64,000 nucleotides of DNA. Source: Phoenix dactylifera (taxonomy: Eukaryota; Streptophyta; Magnoliopsida; Arecales; Arecaceae). The translations under genes and the position numbers were made by a program. Shown here in pieces: positions 1-10,809 of the stretch (within the stretch, counting starts at the first letter, position 1; every line of letters starts with the position of its first letter). The notes beneath the pieces are model-generated. The model saw only the letters and a program-made list of their open reading frames with translations. It was not told where the DNA came from and did no database searches. The stretch covers positions 26,421,146 through 26,485,145 of the forward strand of contig NC_052399.1 of assembly GCF_009389715.1 (NCBI RefSeq), given 5' to 3'.

Positions 1-643
1 CAAAAAGTTAAAGAACCTCAAATTATCAAATATATAATATTTCAGATAAAGTTACTAAGTGCATCCTTATAAATTGTGTACTTTCAGATGTTTGCTCTGA
101 TCAGCAGTGCAATTAAATGTTCAAATTGAGCCAAGAAATACTAAAGTCACTCTAAATGATTTGAGATCAATTCACTTCATGCAACCTCATTAAGTTTTGC
201 ATGCTCTGATGTTTACTCTAATAAGCAATGCTGTTAAATGCTTATTAATCAGACATTCATGTCATTGCCTCCCATAGAGATTAACAAACCCCAGAAGTGA
301 ACTTCTCAAATTTGGGAATCCATTTGTCAGTCAAGTCTTACAACTCTTTCAAGAACAGGAAGGGGCATGGATAACATGTTTTAGTGCCTCTCTAGATCAC
401 ATAAAAACAAACTATTGGCACCACATATGAATATTCAAATAAGGCAGTTCATGTGTAAGTTTTTTTATCAAGTATAAACCTATTGATCTAAAACCTTGCA
501 AACTTACGATAGCTGATGGGATTTAGCTTCAAAAACTGAGTTGTCCATTTGCCAGTCCATCCAAGATGAAGTGAATGAACAATCTAGACCCACCATCATC
601 CCTCCATTACTTGAAAGATGGCAGGGTTTTTCAAGAACTGGCC
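1..643. other. Intergenic, no gene seen
   Basis: AT-rich sequence downstream of the FLOURY1-like gene. It should contain that gene's 3' untranslated region at its right end. I see no conserved coding exon on either strand and no clear repeat. The open frames that run from about 541 to 1003 on the plus strand are the antisense of the FLOURY1-like coding region. Confidence 0.5.
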
Positions 644-1345
644 TCACTCTCCATAGCCTCGATCTTCTGCCCACCTACTCGAATCTCCCCTCTTCTCCGA
701 TTCAAGTTTCTCTATATGCCACTGCAATTGCTCGATGTATTGCTGATCATACGCCTTCTTCTGTTCAGCTATTTCACGGTACTGCCTCGCCTCTCTCTCC
801 ACAAAATTTTTCTCATTTTGAAGCCAAAAAATCTTTGCCATTGCCTCTTCGGCAGCAGAGGCGGCAGCTATCCTTTCCTTCTCCAATTCCCTGACCGCCT
901 TAGCCCGAATCACCTTTCTCAACTTCATTACCTCATCTCCATCATCCCCTTCTTCCTCTTTACCATCTTCATCCCCTTCTTCCTCCTCGGACTCATCCAA
1001 TAAATCGCTCACCCCCTCTCTACCATTGCAATTCCTATATCCCCATTTCGGCGAACCTATTGTGTCCACAACAGGCTCCTCGCTCCCCTTGGAACACCTG
1101 GAACACCCACATACACGGAGCTCCTCAAACCTTCGAACAAGGCGCCACACGCTGAACCCCAAGAACAGCAGAGAAAACAACACAAGGGGGCAATAAATGG
1201 CAGCACAAGGGGGGAAATCAAGAGAACGAAGCGCCAAGTTCCAGCCTTGAAATGAAGGAGGGCCCCAAAGAAGTGCCAGGAATCCAAACTCGAACGCCCG
1301 AAGGAAGAGGCGGCCTCCCCAGGCTCGCAAGTGGGTTCTGTCCAT
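644..1345 (-). CDS. FLOURY1-like protein with GTD-binding (DUF593) coiled coil
   Basis: Predicted 233-residue protein. Residues about 15-75 hold two hydrophobic stretches that look membrane-spanning, the second reading PLVLFSLLFLGFSVW. A Cys-rich patch and a long acidic linker (Glu/Asp/Gly, about residues 128-152) follow. The C-terminus is a charged coiled coil with the GTD-binding signature: ELEKERIAAASAAEEAMAKI, then a QNEK...EREARQYREIAEQ segment. In maize FLOURY1 and the myosin-binding proteins this domain binds zeins or myosin XI tails at the endoplasmic reticulum or vesicles; a role in seed storage here is inference. The frame is open further upstream, but the ATG at 1345 gives a sensible N-terminus. 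The domain is short, and the last residues after about 222 may differ if a 3' intron exists. No intron is needed to read it. Confidence 0.8.
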   Translation of the reverse strand: MDRTHLRAWGGRLFLRAFEFGFLALLWGPPSFQGWNLALRSLDFPPCAAIYCPLVLFSLLFLGFSVWRLVRRFEELRVCGCSRCSKGSEEPVVDTIGSPKWGYRNCNGREGVSDLLDESEEEEGDEDGKEEEGDDGDEVMKLRKVIRAKAVRELEKERIAAASAAEEAMAKIFWLQNEKNFVEREARQYREIAEQKKAYDQQYIEQLQWHIEKLESEKRGDSSRWAEDRGYGE

Positions 1346-1560
1346 GCTCCACTTCTGGAACCCAAAGCTCAATTTTGTGAACACCATTGCTGACAGGAAG
1401 CAAGCTTTGCGAACTAAGAAGCGATTTGGGAGTGAATATAAATGCAATTATATACGGAAGAAAGAGAGAGAATGTCACCTTCTGGTAGAACTTTATAGAA
1501 ACAAAATTTATATTTTGCCATATTTCCTCCAGTAAAAATCAAATTGGGATAGAAAGACCA
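1346..1560 (-). promoter_or_regulatory. Probable promoter and leader of the FLOURY1-like gene
   Basis: Read on the minus strand, TATA-like strings ATATAAAT (about 1505-1512) and CTATAAAG (about 1488-1495) lie 140-170 bases before the chosen ATG, a plausible distance for a core promoter. This is position and composition only; the start of transcription is not known. Confidence 0.3.
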
Positions 1561-1919
1561 TTGGTATCCTCTTTGATCGAGATATGATAGCTGATTACCG
1601 AGGGATGGGGGCTTGGACTGATGTTGGTACCAATGAAATGATGTAACGGAAAACTTAAAAGATCATGGAAGGGAGAAATTATTTCCTAAACCCGGTCTAT
1701 GCTATAGACCGAGCCTATAGCAGCCCGCCATGTTGGCGTTTGTTTCCACCTAATACAATAATCAGAATTCTTGCCTCTTCTTCCCTTTCAGCTTGGTTAC
1801 AAGGCAAGCCTCAAAATTTGACATAAGCTCAGCTTATTATTCTTTTGAACAAGCCTAAACAAGCTAATTTCTATGCTTGAGTACTCCTAGCTTTGAGCTT
1901 GCTTGCAGCCTTTTGGCAC

Positions 1920-2052
1920 TTTGAAAAGCTCATCATGTTCCAAGTTGATCGCTGATGAGGAAAATGCTTGGATGAAGGAGGGAAGGGGCTAAATGTAAGG
2001 GTTTTGAGCTGACTAAAGAGAGTGTATTTTATGACTCTTTAAGTATATCTCG
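1920..2052 (+). repeat. Dispersed repeat, block A copy 1
   Basis: About 130 bases are similar to 8078-8207. Shared landmarks are GCTAAATGTAAGG-like text followed by GAGAG...TATTTTATGACT and TATCTC. The two copies lie on the same strand. Together with block B (2458-2735) it belongs to an unclassified repeat that is present a second time upstream of the pectinesterase gene. Confidence 0.55.
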
Positions 2053-2457
2053 GTAGTAAAAAGGTCTTGGAAGCTTTACTGTAATTGATCCTACCAACCT
2101 ACACAAGTTTGGATCCACTCTTATATCTACAGGGACTAGTTCAATCACCTATCATCCACTCATCTGCCATTGGTGGGTGATTGAGCAAAAAATTGAATAA
2201 CGAGTAAGCCCAATCCGAGCAAGATATTTTGTCACCAAGATGCACAGGGAGTTTTTTTTAGACTAGAAAACCTACTAGCTCTACGACTCCATATTTTAGT
2301 AAATTATATAATAAGAGCTTAAAGTTCTTGTTTTTTAATTGGAAATAATTTTTTTTGATCCTACGGGTGTTTTTACATCTTACCAATCAAGAAGGAGAAA
2401 AGAAGCATTCAGTAAGAAGCAACAACTTGGAGAGAAGACAATAAGCCTTTTTTTTTT
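2053..2457. other. Intergenic, no gene seen
   Basis: Sequence between repeat blocks A and B with an AT-rich centre and a T-run at about 2449-2462. I see no coding exon or structured repeat. Confidence 0.4.
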
Positions 2458-2735
2458 TTTTTCTTTGATGGTTTTCAAGAATTTGTCACGCTTACCCTAA
2501 AAGAAAAAGGCCCTCAAAGTGGTGAAACTGGAAATGGAAGAAAAGAACGATGGGTTGATGATGGACTCTTCTGAGATACAAGCGAAAAAGGTGAAGCTAA
2601 AGCCCGACGATATTATGGTTAAGAAGAAGAATCAAAAGAAGACAGACATCCATAAAGAAGAAGAAGAAGATGAAGGCCTCGAGCAACCCTAGCACTAAAA
2701 ACAAGAATTTTTTTGACGAAAACTGCATCCGGTAG
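2458..2735 (+). repeat. Dispersed repeat, block B copy 1
   Basis: About 280 bases similar to 7695-7970. The copy holds a Lys/Glu-rich open stretch from the ATG near 2534 to a stop near 2692 (about 50 codons), full of AAG and GAA codons. The second copy is interrupted in this frame. It may be a decayed gag-like or captured exon piece, but I do not recognise the family. Confidence 0.5.
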
Positions 2736-2859
2736 CAGTGAGCTCCTCATCGACTTTGCAAGACTATGTATCTTATCCTAAGTCTAAGTTAGAATCGAAT
2801 GCCGAGCACAGTGACTTAGCCAAAATTACCTGGTTACGTGAAAGCTAAGCCAGCACCTA

Positions 2860-3775
2860 AGTTATGCAGTTCGGATTCTGTTAGCCGAGCACAAAAATCC
2901 AACACAAGATACAAAGCAAGACAAGCTCGGCTTGAAGCCATTAGCTCCAATGATATGAGAGGTGCATCCTACTCGGCACATACACCTTCATGAATATTTG
3001 GCTGTAGCATGGGACGATCGACAACTCGGATACTTCCTTCGCTCGAGCCGAAGAACAACTCAAACTCGGAAGTCGGGGAGCAAATGATGGGAGGCAAAAT
3101 GGATCGTCCTACTCCAGTGTGGAACCACCCAATTTCTGCCGAGCAGACCTTAGAGCCGAGCAGGTCGGGCCCTGCTATGAGTCGAGCCAACCTCAAATTA
3201 TATCAGGCCTAGGGTCGACCCCATCTCTACATGAGCCGGCCCCTTAATAACATGAGTCGACCCCCGCAGTCATAGATCGACCCTTAGGCAGACCTCGGTT
3301 CCGCTAAGAGCCAGGCCGACCTCGGCTAGAGGCCAAGCCAACCTCGGACCCCATCGAAGGCTGCCGACCTCGGTCGTATCATCCTTAATCCCGTCGAAGA
3401 TCTTGCATATCTTCAGAACCCATATTCAAACAAATCTGGAAAAATATCTTCCGAATCCTCCGCCTGCGAAATTGATCTTCATGATTCATGCCGTCTCCAG
3501 CTAATGGCTAGCTAATCATAGCTCGGCTCGAGGTTTCAGGTAACGGCCGAGACCCTCACCTTTTAAAAAGAGGAGGGAAAGGGCCTAAGGGAGCCATTAA
3601 AAAGCAATACAAAGCAATTTAAAACACTCAGCAACCTCTCCAAAAACTTTGCTAATTTAACCATTGGAGGTACACCGGTGCGCAAGAGGTGGCTCTCTTT
3701 CTCCGTCCCGGCCGGCGGCTTTTCAGATTCCTCCGGCGTGGTCACCTTTAGGCCAAATTTCAACCACAACAATGC
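2860..3775. mobile_element. LTR-like remnant, probable Ty3/gypsy
   Basis: A GC-richer island (CCTCGG, TCGACCC and GAGCCGAGC repeated many times) sits in AT-rich DNA. Its right part has an LTR-like order: TTTTAAAAAGAGGAGGG as a TATA-like signal near 3562, then GCTAATTTAACCATTGGAG, which resembles the leader common in LTRs of plant Ty3/gypsy elements of the Tat group, then a pyrimidine-rich end. No coding region and no target-site duplication were found, so this is probably a fragment or a damaged solo LTR. The open frames here have no family resemblance. Confidence 0.45.
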
Positions 3776-4885
3776 CAATAAGAAAAAATAATACTCAGTG
3801 ATATAAGTTGTTATGTGATCTCTAAAATCACTCTAACAAGATCACGCTAATAAAGAAAAATTATACTAATCGAAATAGGATCACGCTAACAAAAAAAATA
3901 AAATGGGCTGATACAGATTGTTACGTGATTCCTAATTAAAATTATTCTAACATTCCTCCTCAAACTTAAGATGATACTATAAGTGCCAACTTGAGTTCGA
4001 AAACTAGATCACGAATATACCTAAAAACTGGCGTATTAGATCAAGAGTTGAAATAATAGCTTAGAAGCTGATATAGCAGATTAGGAGTTGACATAATAAC
4101 TCAAAAGCCGATAAGGCAGACTGATGTATCTAACTAATGTGACAGACTGACATGTCTGTCGATGTGGCCGATTGACTTGTCTGATATGTGGCAGCGAGAA
4201 GATACATAAGAGATGATAGATGTAGTGAGGACAAAGCTTAGAGAGAAGGCAACCAAAGGTTGACCATCCTCATAAACGGAGGCATCATTGAAAAGGAGCA
4301 ATTGGCTTCAAACTGGAGAGGCAGCAAATAAAACTGGAGATGAAGAGAATGGGGCGCCTGAGCGACGATGAGGAGAGACGACTGAAGATCTACTAATGAG
4401 ATCAATATTGATTCATTAGGAAACAGATCTATGAAGAAATAGAGGATCTGTGGAGAAATAGAGGAACTATGGATCCACCAAAAAATAGAGAATTTTCAGA
4501 TGTTGATTCATCCGAGAATAGAGAACGATAGATCGGCAATGGGGGTCTTCAAAGCTTCTAGACATGGCGACGACGACCACTACAAAGGTGGAAGAAATGA
4601 TGGCAATAGGTTACGTGATCGGTGGCTCTAATATTATGTTAAAAATTTTGTAGAATCGGAGGAAAACAAAAAAAAAAGAAAAAAATAATTTTATTTCTTT
4701 GTTTCATCAAATTCGGCACATCTTAGGAGTTATATATACTTGTATACAGACTCTATACGGAAAAAAAATATAGGTTGATATGGCATTATGTTAATAAAGA
4801 AAAATAATACTCACTAATATAAGTTGTTATGTGATCTCTAAAATTATTCTAACAAGATCATTCTAACAAAGAAAAATAATACTTG
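3776..4885 (-). mobile_element. Degraded non-coding small LTR retrotransposon
   Basis: Relative of the element at 61395-62999, in the same orientation, similar over the whole internal region (CTGATATAGCAG-type phrases, the GAGGCAGCAAATAAAA stretch, the AGCTTCTAGACAT stretch). The right LTR starts TGTTAAAA at 4637, preceded on the minus-strand reading by a primer-binding-like TAATATTAGAGCC. The left LTR ends TCTAACA at 3952 and is followed by a purine-rich tract on the minus strand. Both outer LTR ends are lost, so no target-site duplication can be read. There is no coding capacity. Confidence 0.7.
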
Positions 4886-5148
4886 ACTGCAAATTAATTT
4901 TATGATTTATCAAACTGAAAAAAAGGAAAAATAGCAAGAGACCAACGTATTCAAATGTGATAAGGCCGTCTGCATATATATTTAATTACGTACAACTGCT
5001 AAGATGTCTAATACTTTGACAATATGACACCCTTATATACATATTCGTCTTCCCCCTTAGAATTCCATGCATTATTATTCATTGTCTTGCAAACGAAACT
5101 AAAAATATATATAGCACACAGTACATGAAGCCTTGGCTTATGATCAAC

Positions 5149-7552
5149 TCAAAGACCAGATGTGAATGCGACCCCTGTGGCCGGAATCCACGAGTTTCCG
5201 GACAGGAAGTTCGCCACCGTGAACTTGCTGGCCTCGGTTGCGCTCGTGATAACATGGTACCCGGGCCACTTCACCCGCTGGCTCGTATCAGCCCCTGCGC
5301 CGGTGTTCATGTACTCCCCATAATACAAAGTACTCAAAGCAAAGTTTCCACTCCACTCGAGCCACCCCGCTGGATCGATAAGGCTATCTAGCGACGTCTT
5401 CATGAATACCGTCCTCGAGTACTTCTTCCATGGCCGACCAAGGTAGGTCTTGAATGAGCCTTGCACCGGCTTGAGCTCCGATGCAGCTGTGACCGCCGAA
5501 TCGTGAATCGATATCCCGGTATTCTCGTTCGGGTCGGTCCGCCCCTGGGCCGTCACCGTGATCTTCTGGCCGCTCATCGGCTTCCTGACGTACATGCTGC
5601 AGTTCTGGAGGACCACCGCAGCGTCGCCGAAGATGAAGTCGACCGTGCCGTAGACGTCGCAGTTGCGGTAGAATTGCCGCTGGGAGTAGATGTAGAGGGT
5701 GTCCTGGTAGCCCTTGAAGCTGCACCGGTAGAAGACCGAGAGGTCCGAGCCTGACCGGAGGGCCACTGCCTGGTGCTTCTGGGGTCCTGCTGTGTTCTGG
5801 AAGGTCATGTCTCGAGCGATGAAGCCGTCACCGGTGACCGCTGCGATTATCAGGAGGGTTGATAAGTAGGCATAGAGACAATGGAGAAACGGAGCCCTTC
5901 ATGGTTGTGTGATTGTAATTAATGGTGTGACGTGTTGATTTTGAATTACTTGGATGCTTAATTGTATCCTTTGGAGGTATCTAATTACCGTAAAGGATGG
6001 CTTAGGTTTCTCTAATTCTTGAGATCGATATATGTTTGACGTATTAGTACTGCATAAAAATAAAAAGAAGATGGCAGGTCTTGACAAGTTCTTCATTTTC
6101 TAGCCATAAATGTTGGTGTAATTCATGATTTATCAGAAGATAATACTAGTCTTGGTATTCTTTTCTCGTGCATCAATGAAAAAGATATTTCTATGGAAAC
6201 CACCGACTTCGATGGTGCAAGCTGGTATATATGGAAATAATTTTTGATGAAGACCTAGGAGAAAAATATGAACTCACCGGTATGCAATTATAGCAGCGTT
6301 GATAAGTAGGCATAGAAATGGACCCTTTATGGTTGTGTCATGCTAAATGGTGTGGCGCGTTTCTTCTGAATTAACTACTTAGATGCTTAATCGTATTCTT
6401 TGGAGGTCTAATCTCTAAAAAAGATAGCTTAGGGTTGTCTAATTGTTAGATAGATGCTTTAGGCAATATTACTGCATAATAATGAAATAGAGATGGCGTG
6501 TCATGACAAACACTTCATTTTCTAGCTATAAAGGTTGGTGTAACTCACGATTTATCGAGAAGTTAATACAAGTCTTGCTGTTCTTTTCTCGTAGACTAAT
6601 GAAAGAGATATTTGTATGGAAACCACGGACTTCGATATGGTGTATATACATAGAAATAAATTTTGATGAAGACCTATGAGAAAAATATGAACTCACCAAA
6701 GGTCGCAGAACGGAACGTCGTGGAACCATCTTGCACGTTCCTACTGCCGGTAACAACGGTAGCATTCATTCCATCTCCAACTATCATCAGATTCTTCATC
6801 GGTGTTTGGACATTCTCGTTGTATACGCCGGCTTTGACATGAATGACAAATCTTGATCTGCCGTTGCTTTGTTTCGTAGCAGCTGCAATGGCTTCTGAGA
6901 TGGTTTTGTAATTCCCGGAGCCATCTTTGGCCACCACAAGATCGGCATTTATCGTCGAAGAATGAAGAAGCTTGCGGTCGGCGGCAGACAGCCAATTTGG
7001 GAACCCACCGGAGAGCAACCGACGATTACCACCAGACTTGGCTGCAGTTGTTGCCTTGTTAATGGCCAGGGAGTTGCTTAGCGACTCCGATATGTTATAT
7101 GACATGAAAGGTGATGACCCAAAGGGAAAGGAAGAACCAAGCTCAATAAATCCATTTCGACATGTCTGTTGATTGGCCATCGCTGCACTTAGCCATGTCT
7201 GAGCATCGTCATACGACGAAGAGCTCATCGAGCGGTTAAGCTTGCCGATGGTGTCCTCGCAGAGCTCCAAGCAATCAGCCCATGCAGCTTTTGCTCCCTT
7301 GTCGAGCGAGCTGACATCCATGGCCGATGCAAGCTCATGGACTCGGACTGCTCGGTCTTTGGCTGCCTGGAGGGCTAAATGAAGGAACCCGGACAGTGTT
7401 TTGGCTTGGGCAAATAGAGGGCTAGGGCTTACCATGGAACTGCACACATGAGGATTAGGGGTTTGGCTGCATGATAGTATTGGGTCGCTTGTTGCAACCC
7501 TGTAGGTCACAAAGAGAAGGAAAGCAAGGAAATATGCTAACAACGAAGCCAT
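5149..7552 (-). CDS. Pectinesterase with PMEI pro-region (two exons)
   Basis: Exon 1 is 7552-6697 and exon 2 is 5840-5149; the join TTTG/CGGTC keeps frame and gives 515 residues, the usual size for type I pectin methylesterases. The enzyme demethylates homogalacturonan in the cell wall. A hydrophobic signal peptide spans residues 1-20. A PMEI-type domain with Cys 28, 37, 94, 98 and 131 follows, then two subtilase processing motifs RRLL (177-180) and RKLL (193-196). The catalytic domain has QDTLY (Asp 332), GTVDFIFG (Asp 353) and LGRPW (Arg and Trp). All key residues are present, so it should be active after the pro-region is cut. The ATG at 7552 is used; the codon three upstream at 7561 is GTG. 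The intron (5841-6696) carries an internal tandem duplication. Confidence 0.93.
5858..6697 (-). repeat. Tandem duplication inside the pectinesterase intron
   Basis: Two diverged units, 5858-6278 and 6298-6697, both start GTTGATAAGTAGGCATAGA and end GAACTCACC on the plus strand. The end is the reverse complement of the splice donor GGTGAGTTC, so the intron has two donor-like sites. The 19 bases between the units resemble the exon-2 edge, which suggests that the duplicated block ran from just inside exon 2 to the donor of exon 1. Confidence 0.8.
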
Positions 7553-7604
7553 AACGTCCACAAGGTTTGTTAAACTAAGTGTTGGATGGTTGGAGGAAGG
7601 GGGA

Positions 7605-7695
7605 TGTTAAAATATTTGTGGAAGAAGAAGAAAACAAAAGAAAAAAAAGAGAAAAATTATTTTTGTTTCCTGTTTCGTCATATTCTAATGCCTTT
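7605..7695 (-). mobile_element. LTR fragment of the small LTR family
   Basis: Starts TGTTAAAATATTTGTGG and continues with an A-rich stretch and a T-rich stretch, as do the LTRs at 62785 and 61395. It lies about 50 bases upstream of the pectinesterase start codon, so it may form part of that gene's leader or promoter. It breaks off where block B copy 2 begins. Confidence 0.6.
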
Positions 7696-7970
7696 TTTTT
7701 TCCTTTTTTGTTAGTTTTCAAAAATCTATCCTACTTGCCCTACAAAAAAAGGAACTTTAAACCGATGAAAATGATAGCATAAGAAAACAACAGCCACTTG
7801 ATGATTGGCTCTTCTAAGATGCAAGCAAAGAAGGTAAAACTGAAGCTCAATGATATCATGGTGACAAATTAAAAGGCATCCATAAAGAAGAAGATGATGA
7901 TGAAGGTTCTGAACAACAGTAGAATCAAGAACAAGAATGGTTTCGACAAGAAACTCATCCTAGTTAGGTG
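7695..7970 (+). repeat. Dispersed repeat, block B copy 2
   Basis: Similar to 2458-2735, with the shared phrases CTCTTCTAAGATGCAAGC and GGCATCCATAAAGAAGAAGA. The Lys/Glu-rich frame of the first copy is broken by a stop here. Confidence 0.5.
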
Positions 7971-8077
7971 GGGGCAGCAATATGTACAATTCGCCTTAAA
8001 AGAGTTGGACATTCATGATCCATCTTGGTTCTAAGCAAGAAAAGATAGAATCATCTACTACTGTCCCATGATAGCTT

Positions 8078-8207
8078 GAAGAGCTCACCACTTTCCGAGT
8101 TGATCACTTATGAGGGGCTTTCATGAAGCTAGAGAAGGGTCTAAATGTAAGGATTTTGGATTGACTGAAGAGAGCATATTTTATGACTTTCAAGAGTATC
8201 TCAGCAG
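8078..8207 (+). repeat. Dispersed repeat, block A copy 2
   Basis: Similar to 1920-2052. The order of blocks is B then A here but A then B at the first locus. The overlapping 80-codon open frame has no recognisable domain. Confidence 0.5.
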
Positions 8208-8785
8208 GAACAAGGCCCGCCCCACTCAGGCGAAGAATTTAGGGACTTCGATCTTTTCTCGAACGTCCCCAATTTCTAACAACCTTAGATGGCACGTCCT
8301 CAATGTCCTATCACAATGTCTATATAACAACGGCATCTCTACTTGCATTTAAGATATGTAAGCCATGACCAATGAAGTCTACTTTTAGCTAGCAAACTAA
8401 GAGAATAGACAGGTACGCCATCATGGGAAGGCCATTTGGTAGCTAAAGAAGCGATTACAAAAGAAGCAAAAAATGTATACTAAAAATGCAAATATTTTTT
8501 CTTCATCAAATATTCCAGTGATTCATGCATTTAATGAAGCCAGCCAATCAAACAATCACTTAAGAAATTTAGGAATTTAGTTGTCAGCAATTTTTAACAA
8601 GATAATTATCCTTTTCCGGAAACAGACAGAAGGCAAGGGTACAAGTCATTTTCCATAACAGGAAAGTGCTTTCCTCAAATGTACGAGCAAGTGCAAGCTG
8701 TGCAAAACGAGCCCGACAGTAGGTAAGCAAAAAAGAAACATGCAGACGTCCAGTAGCTTGGGACTACAATTTTGATATTTTGATA
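8208..8785. other. Intergenic, no gene seen
   Basis: No coding exon, no clear repeat ends. Ordinary AT-rich spacer between the block A repeat and the SINE. Confidence 0.4.
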
Positions 8786-8800
8786 TGGCGTGTCTCCATC

Positions 8801-9211
8801 ATTTTTATTTTTTTTTTATTTTTGCTAAAAAAAAGAAAAAGAAAGAGGGGGGGGGGGAGGAAAAAGTCCACCCTCGTATAGCAGCATCCACTGAGCCCCC
8901 ACCCTGCCAGGAGAATGATCGATGCCGACAGAAATGACCATGTGTTGGGCACGCCGGCCGGTTTTACTCATATCCTCCCCATCCGTGGGCCCGGCTCGTC
9001 ATCCCTCTGGGCTTCGACATGATTATATATCGTCTGTGTGAGTACGTCACACTTAGCACCACCGAGGCTACTAGCGGACCAATAAGCCCTCCCAAACCCC
9101 ACATCCGAGCAGAGAGCATCCGGTCTCCACAATTTAATCAATGCTGCGCGTTTCGAACTCGGAACTGTTTGGTTAGAAGTAAGGCCCAGTTCCACTGAGT
9201 TACCATCTCAG
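8801..9211 (-). mobile_element. tRNA-like SINE with 15-bp target-site duplication
   Basis: Read on the minus strand, the element begins CACTGAG. It has an A-box-like TGGTAACTCAGTGG (9205-9192) and, about 40 bases on, a B box GTTCGAAAC (9158-9150), which fits GWTCRANNC. The 3' end is an A-rich tail (AAAAATAAAAAAAAAATAAAAAT, plus-strand 8801-8823 region). The flanks TGGCGTGTCTCCATC (8786-8800) and TGGCGTGTCGCCATC (9212-9226) match at 14 of 15 positions, a typical L1-type target-site duplication. It is 411 bases long and has a C/G homopolymer inside (about 8846-8857). The 75-codon open frame within it is fortuitous. Confidence 0.8.
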
Positions 9212-9239
9212 TGGCGTGTCGCCATCTTTCAACACATAA

Positions 9240-10340
9240 AAGATGTGCAATATATGATAATAGATCTCTAGATTACAAAATATTGTTAAATTATTTTTCA
9301 CTGGTAGGGCTTAATCCAGATGGGCATTTCCATTTGTATTTCTTTAAAAAGAATCTCATTTCTTATTGGTCCACTAATTACTAGAATGACTATAGTTCGT
9401 ATGGTTGAGATATGTCAGATTATGAGGTCATCTAACAATTCCTAAAATTATTTATCTAAAAAAATAATTATGGAGAAAAATAAATTTTAACATATTTGGT
9501 TGTGAAAAAATTACTTTAGAAAAAAGCGCCAGAAAAAAATTGCTATATTTGGTTGAAGGTAATCTTATATGCAAATATTGCCAAATTTCTAGCAATACCC
9601 TTCAATAAATAATTCAAATAATAACTGTTTGTTTAGTCCATTTGTTAGCCATTTATGACCCACTTACCTAAAGATTGTTAATATGGACCATTTTGAATAT
9701 TGAAATATATTTACATAAGTTAATAAATATTTGAATAGAATAATTAATAATTATTAATAAATTAATAATATTATTAATATCACTAGTATTTTTAATTTAA
9801 TTATAATATAGTAATTTATTATATTAATTATAAATAAATTCCATTAGTTATAGTAAATATATTGACGTATTAACAGACTATTTATTAGTTAATTTATTAA
9901 CTATACAAAATAATATATAATTAATATGTTTATTAAAAATTAGTATATTTATTCATATAGCAATGATTAAAGTATTTATTAATATATTAGAAATAATATG
10001 TTTATCATATTTTTGAATAATTAATACAAATATATAGTTATGATATATTAATTACATATTATAAATATATATTATATTAAATAATACTACAATAATAATT
10101 ACTATTAGTTATATAATGTAATGTTCTTAATATAATATTAATATAATATAAGTGAAGATGTTTTCATCAAGCAATGATATTTTCAAATTGCTTCTACTCG
10201 ATAATCTAACATGAAAAAAAATACCATCTTCCTGGTGGTATTTGTTTTATCTTCTCTCTCAATATCCACCATTTATTTTACCATCTCTCTCATCCTCTTT
10301 TTATACCAAGCATAATAATCTAGCATGGGAAACTCCCAAG
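9240..10340. other. Very AT-rich spacer
   Basis: Mostly A and T, especially 9690-10150, with ATTAATA and TATTAATT strings. The phrase ATATTTGGTTG occurs twice near 9500-9560. I see no gene and no defined element ends. An old AT-rich DNA transposon is possible but not supported. Confidence 0.4.
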
Positions 10341-10379
10341 CAAACAAACTCTTAAATAAACAAGAAAACTAATAAGACT

Positions 10380-10500
10380 ACAAGCACAAATATACATACA
10401 TGCATACACACATATACGTAAACGTATGTATATAAGGTATGTATGTATGTATGTATGTGTATGTGTAAATATGCATATACATATATATGTTTATATATCT
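10380..10500. repeat. Microsatellite-rich stretch, (GTAT)n and (CATA)n
   Basis: Runs of GTAT units around 10436-10462 and CATACA-like units at 10392-10415. The 60-codon minus-strand frame across it encodes only Tyr/Ile/His/Val repeats and is an artefact. Confidence 0.7.
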
Positions 10501-10809
10501 GAGGTGGATTAAAATCCAGCTCACCAAATTCCAAGTCTAATCTGGTCGGTCTTGATTAGCGCAACAAGAGTGATCCGAATTATTAACGATGTGATCTAAT
10601 GCCCGTAAATTAGTTATACAGTAAAGATCATCTAATTTAGAGAACTTTAGCCTATGTATCAACATGTCAAAAATAAATAGTTTAAATAATATGAAATAAT
10701 GCATGTTTGCTGCCCACTTAATACATAGGTTAGAGGTGTTCAAATTATCCCCTTTTTTTTATCTGGAGGCAATTTTGAGATGGTAAACTGCACTCCAATT
10801 GTAACCCGT

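Noticed and set aside
7553-7561. Upstream in-frame start for the pectinesterase at 7561
   Set aside because: The codon there is GTG, not ATG; the ATG at 7552 starts a normal signal peptide.
9400-10340. AT-rich block considered as an old DNA transposon
   Set aside because: No inverted ends or duplication seen; AT-richness alone is not evidence.
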